Shown here: positions 16,227 to 25,690 of the stretch, piece after piece
How the letters are laid out: each line of letters opens with the position of its first letter
Position numbering within the stretch: position 1 is the stretch's first letter
Source: an uncultured Synechococcus sp.
GTDB taxonomy: Bacteria > Cyanobacteriota > Cyanobacteriia > Phormidesmidales > Phormidesmidaceae
Reading direction: 5' to 3'
Assembly (NCBI GenBank): GCA_937911865.1
Contig: CALDSK010000183.1
Span: 1 to 36,821, forward strand
Length of the DNA stretch: 36,821 nt
Position numbers and translations under genes: made by a program
Notes under the pieces: generated by a model
Told to the model about the DNA's origin: nothing
The model's database searches: none
What the model saw: the letters and a program-made list of their open reading frames with translations, nothing else

Positions 16227-19175
16227 ATGAACAACAAACATTCCGCCTTACCTCACCTGCCTACAGCCCAAACCTCGCCATCAGAAATCAAGGGATGGCT
16301 TAATCATCTTAAGGTAAGTCAGAAAATCATCTTGGGCTACGCGGCGGTATTAGGGATCGCTGTTGTTGGCACCAGTGCCGGAGTTGTCATTGGCAAAAAC
16401 TACGAACGCGAAGCCCAAGAAATTCGAGACGATGCTGTTGAGGAAATTATTGCATTCAAAGACCTGGATAAAACGCTCGCCCAGGCAATCAGCCATGAAA
16501 GAGATTTGGTCAACTGGTTAGATACTCCTGAACAGTTTGAAATCGTCCATGCTGCGTATGAAGCAGAGTTTGAAAGCTTTCAACAGCAGTGGGCTGAGCT
16601 CATGGATTCTTATGATGAAGACGAAGAAGAGGGCGTAGAGAGAGAAGAAGAAATTGAGATCGTAGATACGCTCGACGAAAGCTACGACGATGTTATTGAA
16701 CCGTACTTTCTCGCAGCGGAAGCTATTATCCGCCAAATTGAATTACAGCAATCAGACGCAGCCGCACTAGCAAATGCTCGGCAAACACTCATAGAGTTTG
16801 GCAAGCGACCAGAAACGTCAGCGCTATCAGAGTTTTCAGCGCAATTGTCTTTACTGGTTGAGGAAATTACAGAAGAAGAGCTAGAGGAAGCTGAAGAGGC
16901 GACCGAAGCAGCTAACAGCGCTCAGCTAAAGGCTCTTTCGTTTAGCATTGTCTTATCTTTGATAGCGGCTGGAATACTAGCCATGATTATCAGTCGGGCA
17001 ATCAATCGGCCTATCAAGGCGGTTGAAGAAGCCGCGCTCAGCGTTATTCGAGAGAAAAATTTCGACTTACGAGCGACAGTGGTTAGCCAAGATGAGATAG
17101 GCAATTTGGCAATCTCACTAAATCAACTGATTGAGTGGGTGGGCAAACATACCTTTGCGCTCAAAGAGGCTCAAAGTGAGCTGAAGAGCCAAGCGGATGA
17201 GCTGAATGCAGTTATTGATAACTTAGGCGATGGTCTGTTGGTAACAGACGCGCAGGGACGTATTACTCGGTCTAATCCAGCCCTAAGAAGCATGTTTAGC
17301 CTCGACCAGCAGGCGTTGATTGGTCAGGCGGCAGATAAGTTTTTCTCGGCCGATATCTCTGAGCTCATTGCAAAAAATCAGACCCAGCCTGAAAGAAGCC
17401 TGAGCACAGATCTAGCCCTACCGGAAAACTGTGTCGGGCAGGCACTGGTCACTGCAATTACCTCCGAAGCAGCGTCTACAGACGGCGGCAAACAATCAAT
17501 TGGTTCTGTCGTGCTAGTTCGAGATGTCACGGCGGAGAAAGCGGTTGATCAAATGAAAACTGACTTCATCTCAACGGTATCGCATGAATTACGGACACCG
17601 CTAACATCAGTGTTGGGCTTTGCTAAGCTGATTCAGAAAAAGCTGGAAAAAACGGTCTTGCCCGCTGTTGACTTAGAAACGAAAAAAACAGAACGGGCAG
17701 TCCGACAGGTTCGAGAAAACTTAGAGATTATTGTGTCAGAAGGGGAGCGTCTGACGTCATTGATTAACGACGTTCTAGACATTGCTAAGATTGAGGCCGG
17801 TAAAATTGAGTGGAATATGCAGCCAATCTCAGTCTCTGAGATTATTGAGCGAGCGATCGCAGCCACCTCAGTACTGTCTCAAAACAGCGGCCTAAAAATC
17901 ATTCGCAAAATTGACCCCAACTTGCCGACTGTAATCGGCGATCGAGATCGCCTAATGCAAGTTGCGATCAACCTACTCTCCAACGCGATTAAGTTTACAG
18001 ACAGAGGATCAGTTACCTGCAAGGCAGCTTGTCAGGATGACGAGCTAACCATTAGCATCATCGATACCGGCATGGGCCTAGCCGAAGACGATCTTGAAAA
18101 AGTCTTTGAGAAGTTCAAGCAGGTCGGTGAAGTAATGACCGACAAACCTAAGGGAACAGGTCTTGGTCTACCTATTTGCAAGCAAATTATTGAACATCAC
18201 GGCGGACGAATCTGGGCCGAGCGGAACGCAGAGCAAGGCAGTACATTTTCTTTTACACTTCCCCTGAGTGAACCAGGTAGCGCTGAAATAACCAGGGTTA
18301 ATTTACAAACCCTCGTTCAGCAGTTGAAAGAGAACGTAGGCCGTACAGTTGCACCAACAGACAAGAGCCAGAAGCACATCTTAGTCGTTGATGACGAACA
18401 ACATATTCGCCAGCTGCTGCGACAAGAATTAGAAGCAGAAGGCTACCAGATTGATGAAGCTAGCGATGGGATGGAAGCCATCCAGAAGGTGAAAGAGGCA
18501 CGTCCTGACCTAGTCATTATGGATGTCATGATGCCTAATATAAACGGCTTTGACCTCGCTGCGGTGCTGAAAAACAACCCAGACACCATGGACATTCCAA
18601 CGATTGTGCTCTCTATTATCCAAGACACGGAAAGAGGCTATCGGCTCGGCGTCGATCGCTACCTTAGCAAGCCAATCGACACTGCCCTTCTTTTAAAGGA
18701 CATCAAAACACTACTCGAACAGGGCGCTTCAAAGCGCAAAGTTTTGGTGGTAGATGTCGATACGTCTGCAACCAAGCTCTTGGCAGACGTCTTGCTATCG
18801 AAAGGCTACGCAGTCACAGAAGCTTCTACTGGACCAGACGGTATCGCAAAAGCGCTTTCTCTCAAACCAGATATGGTGATTGTTGATGCTGACATTTCAA
18901 CGGAGCACGAGCTGATCAAAACACTAAGGTTCGATAAGGGGCTAGAAAATATCTTTTTTGTCATGTTGGACAAAGACGAACCCAGCGTCAACAGCGCAGC
19001 CTTACCAGGATTGAATGCAGAAAACATCGATCCGAAAACTGCCGAACCAGAAAATTTCAGCACAGAAAACTCAGCTCACCTAAACACCGACCCAGAGAGC
19101 CTGATTTTGGAGAACCTAGATCCAGAAGTCTCAGACTCTTCGTCTACCTCGCACGATATAACGACAACAAACTAA
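16227..19175 (+). CDS. Membrane hybrid histidine kinase with HAMP, PAS and two receiver domains
   Basis: A 982-residue sensor kinase. Transmembrane helices at about 30-54 and 236-257 flank an acidic, helical extracytoplasmic sensor (about 55-235) with a Glu/Asp-rich run near 130-155. HAMP (about 258-312), PAS (about 323-437) and HisKA (VSHELRTPLTS, His453) follow. The ATPase domain shows VAINLLSNAIKFTD, DTGMGLAEDD and GTGLGLPICK. Receiver 1 (about 710-830) is complete: VVDDE, Asp766 in MDVMMP, and a Lys in YLSKPI. Receiver 2 (about 835-925) keeps an Asp (887) but has VVDVD in place of the acidic DD pair, lacks the final Lys block, and runs into a low-complexity acidic tail to 982. It probably works with the CheY-like protein encoded 75 nt downstream. 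Confidence 0.93.
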   Translation: MNNKHSALPHLPTAQTSPSEIKGWLNHLKVSQKIILGYAAVLGIAVVGTSAGVVIGKNYEREAQEIRDDAVEEIIAFKDLDKTLAQAISHERDLVNWLDTPEQFEIVHAAYEAEFESFQQQWAELMDSYDEDEEEGVEREEEIEIVDTLDESYDDVIEPYFLAAEAIIRQIELQQSDAAALANARQTLIEFGKRPETSALSEFSAQLSLLVEEITEEELEEAEEATEAANSAQLKALSFSIVLSLIAAGILAMIISRAINRPIKAVEEAALSVIREKNFDLRATVVSQDEIGNLAISLNQLIEWVGKHTFALKEAQSELKSQADELNAVIDNLGDGLLVTDAQGRITRSNPALRSMFSLDQQALIGQAADKFFSADISELIAKNQTQPERSLSTDLALPENCVGQALVTAITSEAASTDGGKQSIGSVVLVRDVTAEKAVDQMKTDFISTVSHELRTPLTSVLGFAKLIQKKLEKTVLPAVDLETKKTERAVRQVRENLEIIVSEGERLTSLINDVLDIAKIEAGKIEWNMQPISVSEIIERAIAATSVLSQNSGLKIIRKIDPNLPTVIGDRDRLMQVAINLLSNAIKFTDRGSVTCKAACQDDELTISIIDTGMGLAEDDLEKVFEKFKQVGEVMTDKPKGTGLGLPICKQIIEHHGGRIWAERNAEQGSTFSFTLPLSEPGSAEITRVNLQTLVQQLKENVGRTVAPTDKSQKHILVVDDEQHIRQLLRQELEAEGYQIDEASDGMEAIQKVKEARPDLVIMDVMMPNINGFDLAAVLKNNPDTMDIPTIVLSIIQDTERGYRLGVDRYLSKPIDTALLLKDIKTLLEQGASKRKVLVVDVDTSATKLLADVLLSKGYAVTEASTGPDGIAKALSLKPDMVIVDADISTEHELIKTLRFDKGLENIFFVMLDKDEPSVNSAALPGLNAENIDPKTAEPENFSTENSAHLNTDPESLILENLDPEVSDSSSTSHDITTTN

Positions 19176-19250
19176 ATCAAACAAATCGCTCCAAAATCCC
19201 TCAAAACTTACAGTCCAATCTTTAGCGACTACAGCGCCTTACCAAACATC

Positions 19251-19634
19251 ATGACTAAAACCATTCTGATTGTTGATGACGAAGCTCATATTCGTATATT
19301 GATGGAGCAAACGCTGGAAGATCTTGAAGATGAAGGCGTTGAGCTATTGACTGCCAGCAATGGCGAAGAAGCTCTAGGTATCATTCAAGAGGAGCACCCG
19401 GATCTAGTATTTCTAGATGTGATGATGCCTAAGATGAACGGGTTTGAGGTATGCCAGACCGTTAAAAGTGATGCAGCGACGCAAGATACCTACGTCATTA
19501 TGCTCACTGCAAAGGGCCAGGAGTTTGACGAGCAAAAGGGACGAGAGATGGGCGCGAATCTCTATATGACCAAGCCGTTTGACCCAGACGAGATATTAGA
19601 AAAGGCTGTGGAGGTTTTAGCGATCGCAGCCTGA
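19251..19634 (+). CDS. Single-domain (CheY-like) response regulator
   Basis: A 127-residue receiver with no output domain. The phosphorylation site is complete: acidic pair in IVDDE (9-11), Asp56 in FLDVMMP, Thr86 region (MLTAKG) and Lys108 in MTKPF. It likely accepts phosphate from the upstream hybrid kinase or the GAF kinase and acts through protein contacts. It lies 75 nt after the hybrid kinase, on the same strand, and is followed by a strong terminator, so the two are probably co-transcribed. Confidence 0.93.
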   Translation: MTKTILIVDDEAHIRILMEQTLEDLEDEGVELLTASNGEEALGIIQEEHPDLVFLDVMMPKMNGFEVCQTVKSDAATQDTYVIMLTAKGQEFDEQKGREMGANLYMTKPFDPDEILEKAVEVLAIAA

Positions 19635-19663
19635 AGCCATCCACAAAATTCACCAGCAAACAA

Positions 19664-19707
19664 AAGTGCCGTGAGTTGATCTCAACAGAGAGAACTTACG
19701 GCACTTT
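19664..19707. terminator. Terminator after the response regulator, probably bidirectional
   Basis: AAAGTGCCGT-GAGTT (19664-19678) pairs with AACTT-ACGGCACTTT (19693-19707), 15 bp with one G-T pair. It follows the response regulator. Read on the minus strand it has a T-rich tail and could also end atpC transcripts. Confidence 0.8.
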
Positions 19708-19734
19708 GAATTGAGGCAGAAATCAAGAGATAGC

Positions 19735-19758
19735 AAAGTAAGGATACATCCTCACTTT
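19735..19758 (-). terminator. Hairpin downstream of atpC
   Basis: AAAGTAAGGAT (19735-19745) and ATCCTCACTTT (19748-19758) form an 11-bp stem with one mismatch and a 2-nt loop, about 150 nt beyond the atpC stop. There is no clear T run, so it may protect the mRNA 3' end rather than terminate. Confidence 0.4.
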
Positions 19759-19906
19759 GGTCTTGGTGTACTTTGCCCTGGTGAGCGTTCCCTAGCGGCG
19801 CAAAGCGACGCGGGTTCTTACCGCTGCTAGTTGAGTTGCCCGTTGCTATGTAATGGTTCTAGCCGGCAAAAGTGTCCTAAGCAACTCGACAGAAGTTATG
19901 GCAGCG

Positions 19907-20323
19907 CTAAATTTTACCGCCTGCCGCCTGCAAGCGAGCGCGAGCTTTTTTCAACGCTTGATTCGCCTTAAATACGGCAGAGCGATCTTCAGCTGAAACG
20001 CTGCTAGCGTTACTTTGCGCCGCTTCGTAAGCCTTCTCAGCTTCGCCTTGGTCAATGCTATCACCGCGCTCAGCGCCGTTAACTAAGATAGTGACTTCAT
20101 CTTCGTCAACTTCTGCGAAGCCGCCCATCAGTGCGATCGCTGTCCACTCTTTAGCGCCTTCAGTCGAACGCACGCGCAAAACACCCGTGTCCAAAGCCGT
20201 CAGCAGAGGCGCATGACCACCCAAAATACCGAGCTGACCGGTGGTGCTAGGCAAAATAACCTCTTCAGCTTCGTCATCCCAAACTGTTCTATCAGGCGCA
20301 ACCACGCGCACGACTAAAGACAT
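19907..20323 (-). CDS. atpC: ATP synthase F1 epsilon subunit
   Basis: A 138-residue epsilon subunit of the F-type ATP synthase, part of the central rotor stalk and an inhibitor of ATP hydrolysis. The beta-sandwich begins [20 protein letters not shown] and includes [21 protein letters not shown]. The C-terminal helical hairpin ends in [15 protein letters not shown]. It follows atpB with a 141-nt spacer, the standard cyanobacterial atpB-atpC cluster separate from the main atp operon. The spacer holds a long hairpin and a tandem repeat that may tune the beta:epsilon ratio. Confidence 0.97.
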   Translation of the reverse strand: MSLVVRVVAPDRTVWDDEAEEVILPSTTGQLGILGGHAPLLTALDTGVLRVRSTEGAKEWTAIALMGGFAEVDEDEVTILVNGAERGDSIDQGEAEKAYEAAQSNASSVSAEDRSAVFKANQALKKARARLQAAGGKI

Positions 20324-20355
20324 AGCTCTCTTTGAATAATGTTGTTAAAGGAAGA

Positions 20356-20399
20356 GAGCAGCACTCTTAGCCAGAGATCTCTGCATAAGAGCGCTGCTC
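20356..20399 (-). promoter_or_regulatory. Long stem-loop in the atpB-atpC spacer
   Basis: GAGCAGC-A-CTCTTA (20356-20369) pairs with TAAGAG-C-GCTGCTC (20386-20399), 13 of 14 positions. The loop contains a further perfect CAGAG/CTCTG stem, so nearly the whole 44 nt can fold. There is no T run after it on the minus strand, so it is not a standard terminator. It lies about 35 nt upstream of the atpC start. Confidence 0.7.
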
Positions 20400-20417
20400 C
20401 CCTAAAGTTGATTGAAT

Positions 20418-20460
20418 GTCAAGTCAATCAAACGTCAGGTCAATCAAACGTCAGTCAAGC
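20418..20460. repeat. 16-bp tandem repeat in the atpB-atpC spacer
   Basis: GTCARGTCAATCAAAC occurs at 20418-20433 and 20434-20449, differing at one base. A partial third copy follows at 20450-20460, immediately before the atpB stop. Confidence 0.85.
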
Positions 20461-20464
20461 GTGA

Positions 20465-21946
<1,482 letters not shown>

Positions 21947-21973
21947 TTAGCTGGTACCGCGCCTGATCGCCTT

Positions 21974-22002
21974 ATATAAGTGTTGTCCCAGTTGGCTGAC
22001 AA
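21974..22002 (-). promoter_or_regulatory. Probable atpB promoter
   Basis: Read on the minus strand, TTGTCA (22002-21997) and TTATAT (21979-21974) are separated by 17 nt. Transcription would start near 21966, giving a leader of about 40 nt before the atpB ATG. Confidence 0.6.
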
Positions 22003-22254
22003 GAATTGACCGACAAAAGGGTTTGACAAATGTGACTTATTAATAAGATCGACTCGCGCCATGTTTAAGATTATCACTAGATGCATCGCCTTTAAAAATT
22101 ATGAAGTAGGAATGATCAGTGATGAAGTGAAGCGACAAGACGTATTAGGTGCGTATCGTGGATCCCTGACGACCAAGGCGATCCCCCATTCGTCATGGAT
22201 CGTTTCGCCTTCATCCTTACCCTTCTAGTTCGGTAACCCGCACCGCTACATGTA
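22003..22254. other. Divergent atpB/groESL intergenic region
   Basis: About 250 bases between the atpB promoter and the groESL promoter. An additional TTGACA at about 22022 on the plus strand has no good -10 partner. An imperfect hairpin (AAGGCGATCC with GGATCG/CGCCTT, about 22175-22212) is visible. There is no ORF. Confidence 0.4.
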
Positions 22255-22282
22255 TTGCTAAGGCTGGTTTAAGTTCGATAAG
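22255..22282 (+). promoter_or_regulatory. groESL promoter
   Basis: TTGCTA (22255-22260) and GATAAG (22277-22282) are separated by 16 nt, directly abutting the CIRCE operator. HrcA bound at CIRCE would therefore block transcription initiation. Confidence 0.5.
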
Positions 22283-22309
22283 TTAGCACTCGTCAGCTGA
22301 GAGTGCTAA
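22283..22309 (+). promoter_or_regulatory. CIRCE operator (HrcA-binding site)
   Basis: An exact match to the CIRCE consensus: TTAGCACTC (22283-22291), a 9-nt spacer and GAGTGCTAA (22301-22309). It is the binding site of the heat-shock repressor HrcA, and its position upstream of groES is the usual one. Confidence 0.98.
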
Positions 22310-22331
22310 CTCTCAAAACTCTTAGTTAGAA

Positions 22332-22379
22332 AAAGCCCTGCAAGGGTTGCCGTCGAAGAGCGTTATCTTGCTGGGCTTT
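22332..22379 (+). promoter_or_regulatory. Hairpin in the long groESL leader
   Basis: AAAGCCCTGCAAG (22332-22344) pairs with CTTGCTGGGCTTT (22367-22379), 12 of 13 positions, around a 22-nt loop. It lies between CIRCE and groES, 100 nt before the start codon, and ends in only three Ts. It could be an attenuator, an mRNA-stability element or a temperature-sensitive structure. Confidence 0.65.
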
Positions 22380-22478
22380 AATCGTGCGAACGCCCTCCCT
22401 AGCAAAGCGTTGGCTCAAGCAATTAGGAGCGGTAGCACACTCACATTATTAGTTTCGATTCATAGCGGAGAAGTCATT

Positions 22479-22790
22479 ATGGCAGCTATCTCTTTAGGTA
22501 ACTCAACACTCAAGCCTTTGGGCGATCGCGTCTTTTTGAAGGTCAGCAAGTCCGCAGAACAGACAGCGGGCGGCATCATTTTGCCTGATGCGGCCAAAGA
22601 AAAGCCTCAGGTTGGCGAAATCACAGCTGTCGGCCCTGGTAAATACGACGACAGCGGCAAGCGTCAGGCTATGGATGTAAGCGTTGGCGACAAGGTTCTG
22701 TACTCCAAGTACGCAGGCACTGAAATTAAGCTGGGCGACGAAGACTATATCTTGCTTTCTGAGAAGGACATCCTAGCAACCGTTGCATAG
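22479..22790 (+). CDS. groES: Co-chaperonin GroES
   Basis: The 103-residue GroES lid of the GroEL chaperonin. It starts [19 protein letters not shown], with the mobile loop [20 protein letters not shown] and the roof segment typical of the family; it ends EKDILATVA. The frame stays open upstream to 22347, but the ATG at 22479 matches the family and has GGAGAAG 6-13 nt upstream. It is the first gene of groESL under the CIRCE operator, with groEL 72 nt downstream. The leader from CIRCE to the start codon is unusually long (about 170 nt). Confidence 0.97.
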   Translation: MAAISLGNSTLKPLGDRVFLKVSKSAEQTAGGIILPDAAKEKPQVGEITAVGPGKYDDSGKRQAMDVSVGDKVLYSKYAGTEIKLGDEDYILLSEKDILATVA

Positions 22791-22862
22791 CGCTAGAGTT
22801 TGCTTTCTTTAAGATTGGCCTGAGCACCAAACGCAAAACACTGAACACACCGAATACGAACT

Positions 22863-24488
22863 ATGGCAAAACGCATTATCTATAACGAAAATGCCCGCCG
22901 CGCATTAGAGCGTGGTATGGACATTTTGGCTGAGGCGGTTGCAGTAACCCTCGGCCCCAAAGGACGCTATGTCGTTCTTGAAAAGAAATTTGGCTCTCCT
23001 CAGATCGTCAATGACGGTGTGACGATCGCCAAAGAAATTGAGCTTGAAGATAACGTTGAGAATACAGGCGTTTCCTTGATTCGTCAGGCAGCGTCTAAGA
23101 CTAACGACTCTGCGGGTGATGGCACAACCACTGCAACGGTGTTGGCTCACGCGATTGTAAAAGAAGGGTTGCGCAACGTAGCTGCAGGTGCCAATGCGAT
23201 CGCCCTTAAGCGCGGCATTGATAAAGCAACCGCTTACCTAGTTGATGAGATTGCTAAGCAGGCTCAACCCGTCGGAGACTCTAATGCGATCGCACAGGTC
23301 GGCTCTATCTCTGCCGGTAACGATCCTGAAGTGGGCGAAATGATTGCCAACGCCATGGAGAAAGTGGGCCGTGAAGGCGTCATCTCCTTGGAAGAAGGTA
23401 AGTCGATGTTCACTGAACTCGAAATTACCGAAGGTATGCGCTTCGATAAGGGCTATATCTCTCCTTACTTTGTGACAGATCCTGAGCGCATGGAAGCGTC
23501 TTTTGACGAGCCTCAGATTCTGATCACCGACAAAAAGATTGCGCTTGTACAAGACCTAGTTCCTGTTCTAGAGCAGGTTGCACGTGGTGGCCGTCCTCTA
23601 CTCATTATCTCTGAAGATATTGAGAAAGAAGCCCTAGCAACTTTGGTTGTAAACCGTTTGCGTGGCGTGTTGAACGTAGCGGCAGTTAAAGCACCTGGTT
23701 TTGGCGATCGCCGTAAGGCAATGCTTGAAGATATCGCAACCTTGACCGGCGGTACGTTAATCACTGAAGACGCTGGCCTAAAAATCGACAGTGTTACGCT
23801 CGATCAGCTGGGCTCTGCTCGTCGAGTCACCATCACCAAAGACAGCACCACTTTGGTTGCAGAAGGCAATGAAGCCGCTGTTAAGTCTCGCTGCGACCAG
23901 ATTCGCCGCCAGATTGACGAATCTGACTCTAGCTACGATAAAGAGAAGCTACAAGAGCGCCTAGCTAAACTCTCTGGGGGTGTCGCTGTCATCAAAGTGG
24001 GTGCGGCAACTGAAACTGAGATGAAAGACCGCAAGCTTCGCCTAGAAGATGCCATCAACGCCACTAAAGCGGCGGTTGAAGAAGGCATCGTTCCCGGTGG
24101 GGGTACGACGCTAGCGCACCTTTCGCCTGGCCTTGAGTCTTGGGCGAACTCTAGCCTGGACGGCGAAGAGCTTGTCGGCGCAATGATTGTGACCCGTGCC
24201 CTGACGTCCCCGCTCAAGAGAATTGCTGAAAACGCTGGTCAGAACGGCGCGGTGATTGCTGAGCGCGTCAAAGAGAAAGATGCCAGCATGGGTTACAACG
24301 CAGCTGAGAACTCTTTTGTGAATATGCTTGAAGCGGGTATTGTTGACCCGGCGAAGGTGACTCGCTCTGCGCTGCAGAACGCAGCCTCGATTGCAGCAAT
24401 GGTACTCACCACTGAGTGTATCGTTGTTGATAAAGCAGAAGACGAAAAGGCTGGCGCTGGCGCTGGCATGGGCGACTTCGACTACTAA
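22863..24488 (+). CDS. groEL: Chaperonin GroEL
   Basis: The 541-residue HSP60 subunit of the ATP-driven folding chamber. ATP-binding features are present: [31 protein letters not shown] and the Asp-containing GGGTTLAHL region. The C-terminus ends in a short Gly/Ala-Met tail followed by DFDY, rather than the long GGM repeat of proteobacteria. This is the groESL-linked copy (groEL1 in cyanobacterial naming, where a second unlinked groEL2 is usual). It is followed by a terminator at 24537-24570. Confidence 0.98.
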   Translation: MAKRIIYNENARRALERGMDILAEAVAVTLGPKGRYVVLEKKFGSPQIVNDGVTIAKEIELEDNVENTGVSLIRQAASKTNDSAGDGTTTATVLAHAIVKEGLRNVAAGANAIALKRGIDKATAYLVDEIAKQAQPVGDSNAIAQVGSISAGNDPEVGEMIANAMEKVGREGVISLEEGKSMFTELEITEGMRFDKGYISPYFVTDPERMEASFDEPQILITDKKIALVQDLVPVLEQVARGGRPLLIISEDIEKEALATLVVNRLRGVLNVAAVKAPGFGDRRKAMLEDIATLTGGTLITEDAGLKIDSVTLDQLGSARRVTITKDSTTLVAEGNEAAVKSRCDQIRRQIDESDSSYDKEKLQERLAKLSGGVAVIKVGAATETEMKDRKLRLEDAINATKAAVEEGIVPGGGTTLAHLSPGLESWANSSLDGEELVGAMIVTRALTSPLKRIAENAGQNGAVIAERVKEKDASMGYNAAENSFVNMLEAGIVDPAKVTRSALQNAASIAAMVLTTECIVVDKAEDEKAGAGAGMGDFDY

Positions 24489-24505
24489 GCGTCGTCGCAG
24501 ATGGT

Positions 24506-24533
24506 CGCAGTAGTCAAAACGCAGTAGTCAAAA
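24506..24533. repeat. 14-bp tandem duplication after groEL
   Basis: CGCAGTAGTCAAAA is repeated perfectly at 24506-24519 and 24520-24533, between the groEL stop and its terminator. Confidence 0.85.
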
Positions 24534-24536
24534 CCA

Positions 24537-24570
24537 AGAGGACAGTCTACCTACGGGTGGTCTGTCCTTT
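24537..24570 (+). terminator. Terminator of groESL
   Basis: AGGACAG (24539-24545) pairs with CTGTCCT (24562-24568), with an inner ACC/GGT stem, followed by a short T run. It lies 50 nt after the groEL stop. Confidence 0.75.
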
Positions 24571-24627
24571 TGAGTATCAGCTGCTAGGTTGGTATCACTC
24601 CCTACCATTGGATTACCTGTAGCCGCT

Positions 24628-25200
24628 ATGACTCCTGATGATATAACTGCAGCGCTAACCGCTAAATTTGGCGACGCCGTTAAGCAATCACCGCCTGACG
24701 CCTGGGACGTTGAGACCGAGAATTTACGCCTGCTCGTTATCACCAGCGATCCGTGGCTGCGGCTGATGACGCCGATTGTACCGCTTGAAGAAGCCCAATC
24801 TTTTATCACGCAGATGCTAGAGGCGAACTTCGATCAAACCAAAGAAGCTCGCTATGCCATTCATCAAGGGATTGTCTGGGGTTTGGTGCAATACGATCTT
24901 GCGACGCTGACAACGCCTTTGTTTGAGCGGGCGATCTCACAGCTCACCGAACTTAACAGTCAGGGCATTAGTGTTTTCTTTAACCGGACGATGGAGGCAC
25001 AGATTGTTCAAATTATCACCGCTGCGAAACTTCAAGGACAAACGCTCGAAGACACCATAAGAACGCTAGATCGACTATATGCTGAGGGCGTCATGGGTGA
25101 AATGGGCCAGTCGGACTATCAGCAAAAGGCAATGAATGCCTGGCGCGCTCAGCTAGAAAGCCTGTGGCCAACAGTAGACGATAGCGCGGCCACCCGCTAA
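24628..25200 (+). CDS. Conserved-looking protein of unknown function
   Basis: A 190-residue soluble, acidic protein that I cannot assign to a named function. It begins MTPDDITAALTAKFGDAV, contains WDVETENLRLLVITSDPWLRL, and has a mostly helical second half ending in AWRAQLESLWP. An alternative TTG start at 24589 would add 13 residues, but it overlaps the region just after the groEL terminator, so the ATG is preferred. Its stop codon overlaps the start of the next gene (TAATG), which suggests translational coupling and related function. Confidence 0.75.
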   Translation: MTPDDITAALTAKFGDAVKQSPPDAWDVETENLRLLVITSDPWLRLMTPIVPLEEAQSFITQMLEANFDQTKEARYAIHQGIVWGLVQYDLATLTTPLFERAISQLTELNSQGISVFFNRTMEAQIVQIITAAKLQGQTLEDTIRTLDRLYAEGVMGEMGQSDYQQKAMNAWRAQLESLWPTVDDSAATR

Positions 25201-25592
25201 TGAGAACGCACACCGACAAGGTCATTCAACAGCTCAAAGCAGACTATGAGCGCTTTCCCAATAATCAAACCTACAGCCTCTACGCGGATGATGTGCAGTT
25301 CAAGGATCCTTTGAATTCATTTTCTGGGGTTGAAAAGTACAAAAAAATGATCGGGTTTCTCTCCCAATTTTTTCGAGACATTCAGATGGAGCTGCACAGT
25401 ATTGAGCAAACAACGCCTGCACTTATTACCACCCAGTGGACCCTCAATATGACCGCACCAGCACCCTGGACACCACGGCTGTCTATTCCAGGTCGCAGTG
25501 AGCTGGGTATCACCTCAGAGGGCTTGATCAATTCTCATATTGACTATTGGCACTGTTCACGGTGGCAGGTGCTCAGGCAGGTATTTCAATAG
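25200..25592 (+). CDS. DUF2358 family protein (NTF2-like)
   Basis: A 130-residue DUF2358 protein. Members have an NTF2/SnoaL-like fold and occur in cyanobacteria and plant plastids; no reaction is established. The stretch YADDVQFKDPLNSFSG is typical of the family, and the C-terminal IDYWHCSRWQ is the expected conserved end. The start ATG shares a base with the upstream stop (25198-25202), so the two genes are probably one operon. The last codons and stop are part of an 18-bp tandem duplication (25581-25616), so the real end could have shifted slightly without changing the protein. Confidence 0.88.
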   Translation: MRTHTDKVIQQLKADYERFPNNQTYSLYADDVQFKDPLNSFSGVEKYKKMIGFLSQFFRDIQMELHSIEQTTPALITTQWTLNMTAPAPWTPRLSIPGRSELGITSEGLINSHIDYWHCSRWQVLRQVFQ

Positions 25593-25616
25593 ACGACAGT
25601 ATTTCAATAGACAGCA
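25581..25616. repeat. 18-bp tandem duplication across a stop codon
   Basis: GTATTTCAATAGAC occurs at 25581-25594 and 25599-25612 (unit 18 bp, last few bases divergent). The first copy encodes the final Val-Phe-Gln-stop of the DUF2358 gene. Confidence 0.85.
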
Positions 25617-25690
25617 TTTCGGCAGGCAATCAAACCGTAGGGCCTGTAGGGCGCTCTGCCGAATTGTCTTTGTAGAGGATAAGGAAATGT

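Noticed and set aside
22347..22478. 44-codon N-terminal extension of groES
   Set aside because: It overlaps the leader hairpin and is not part of the GroES family. The ATG at 22479 has a Shine-Dalgarno and the canonical N-terminus.
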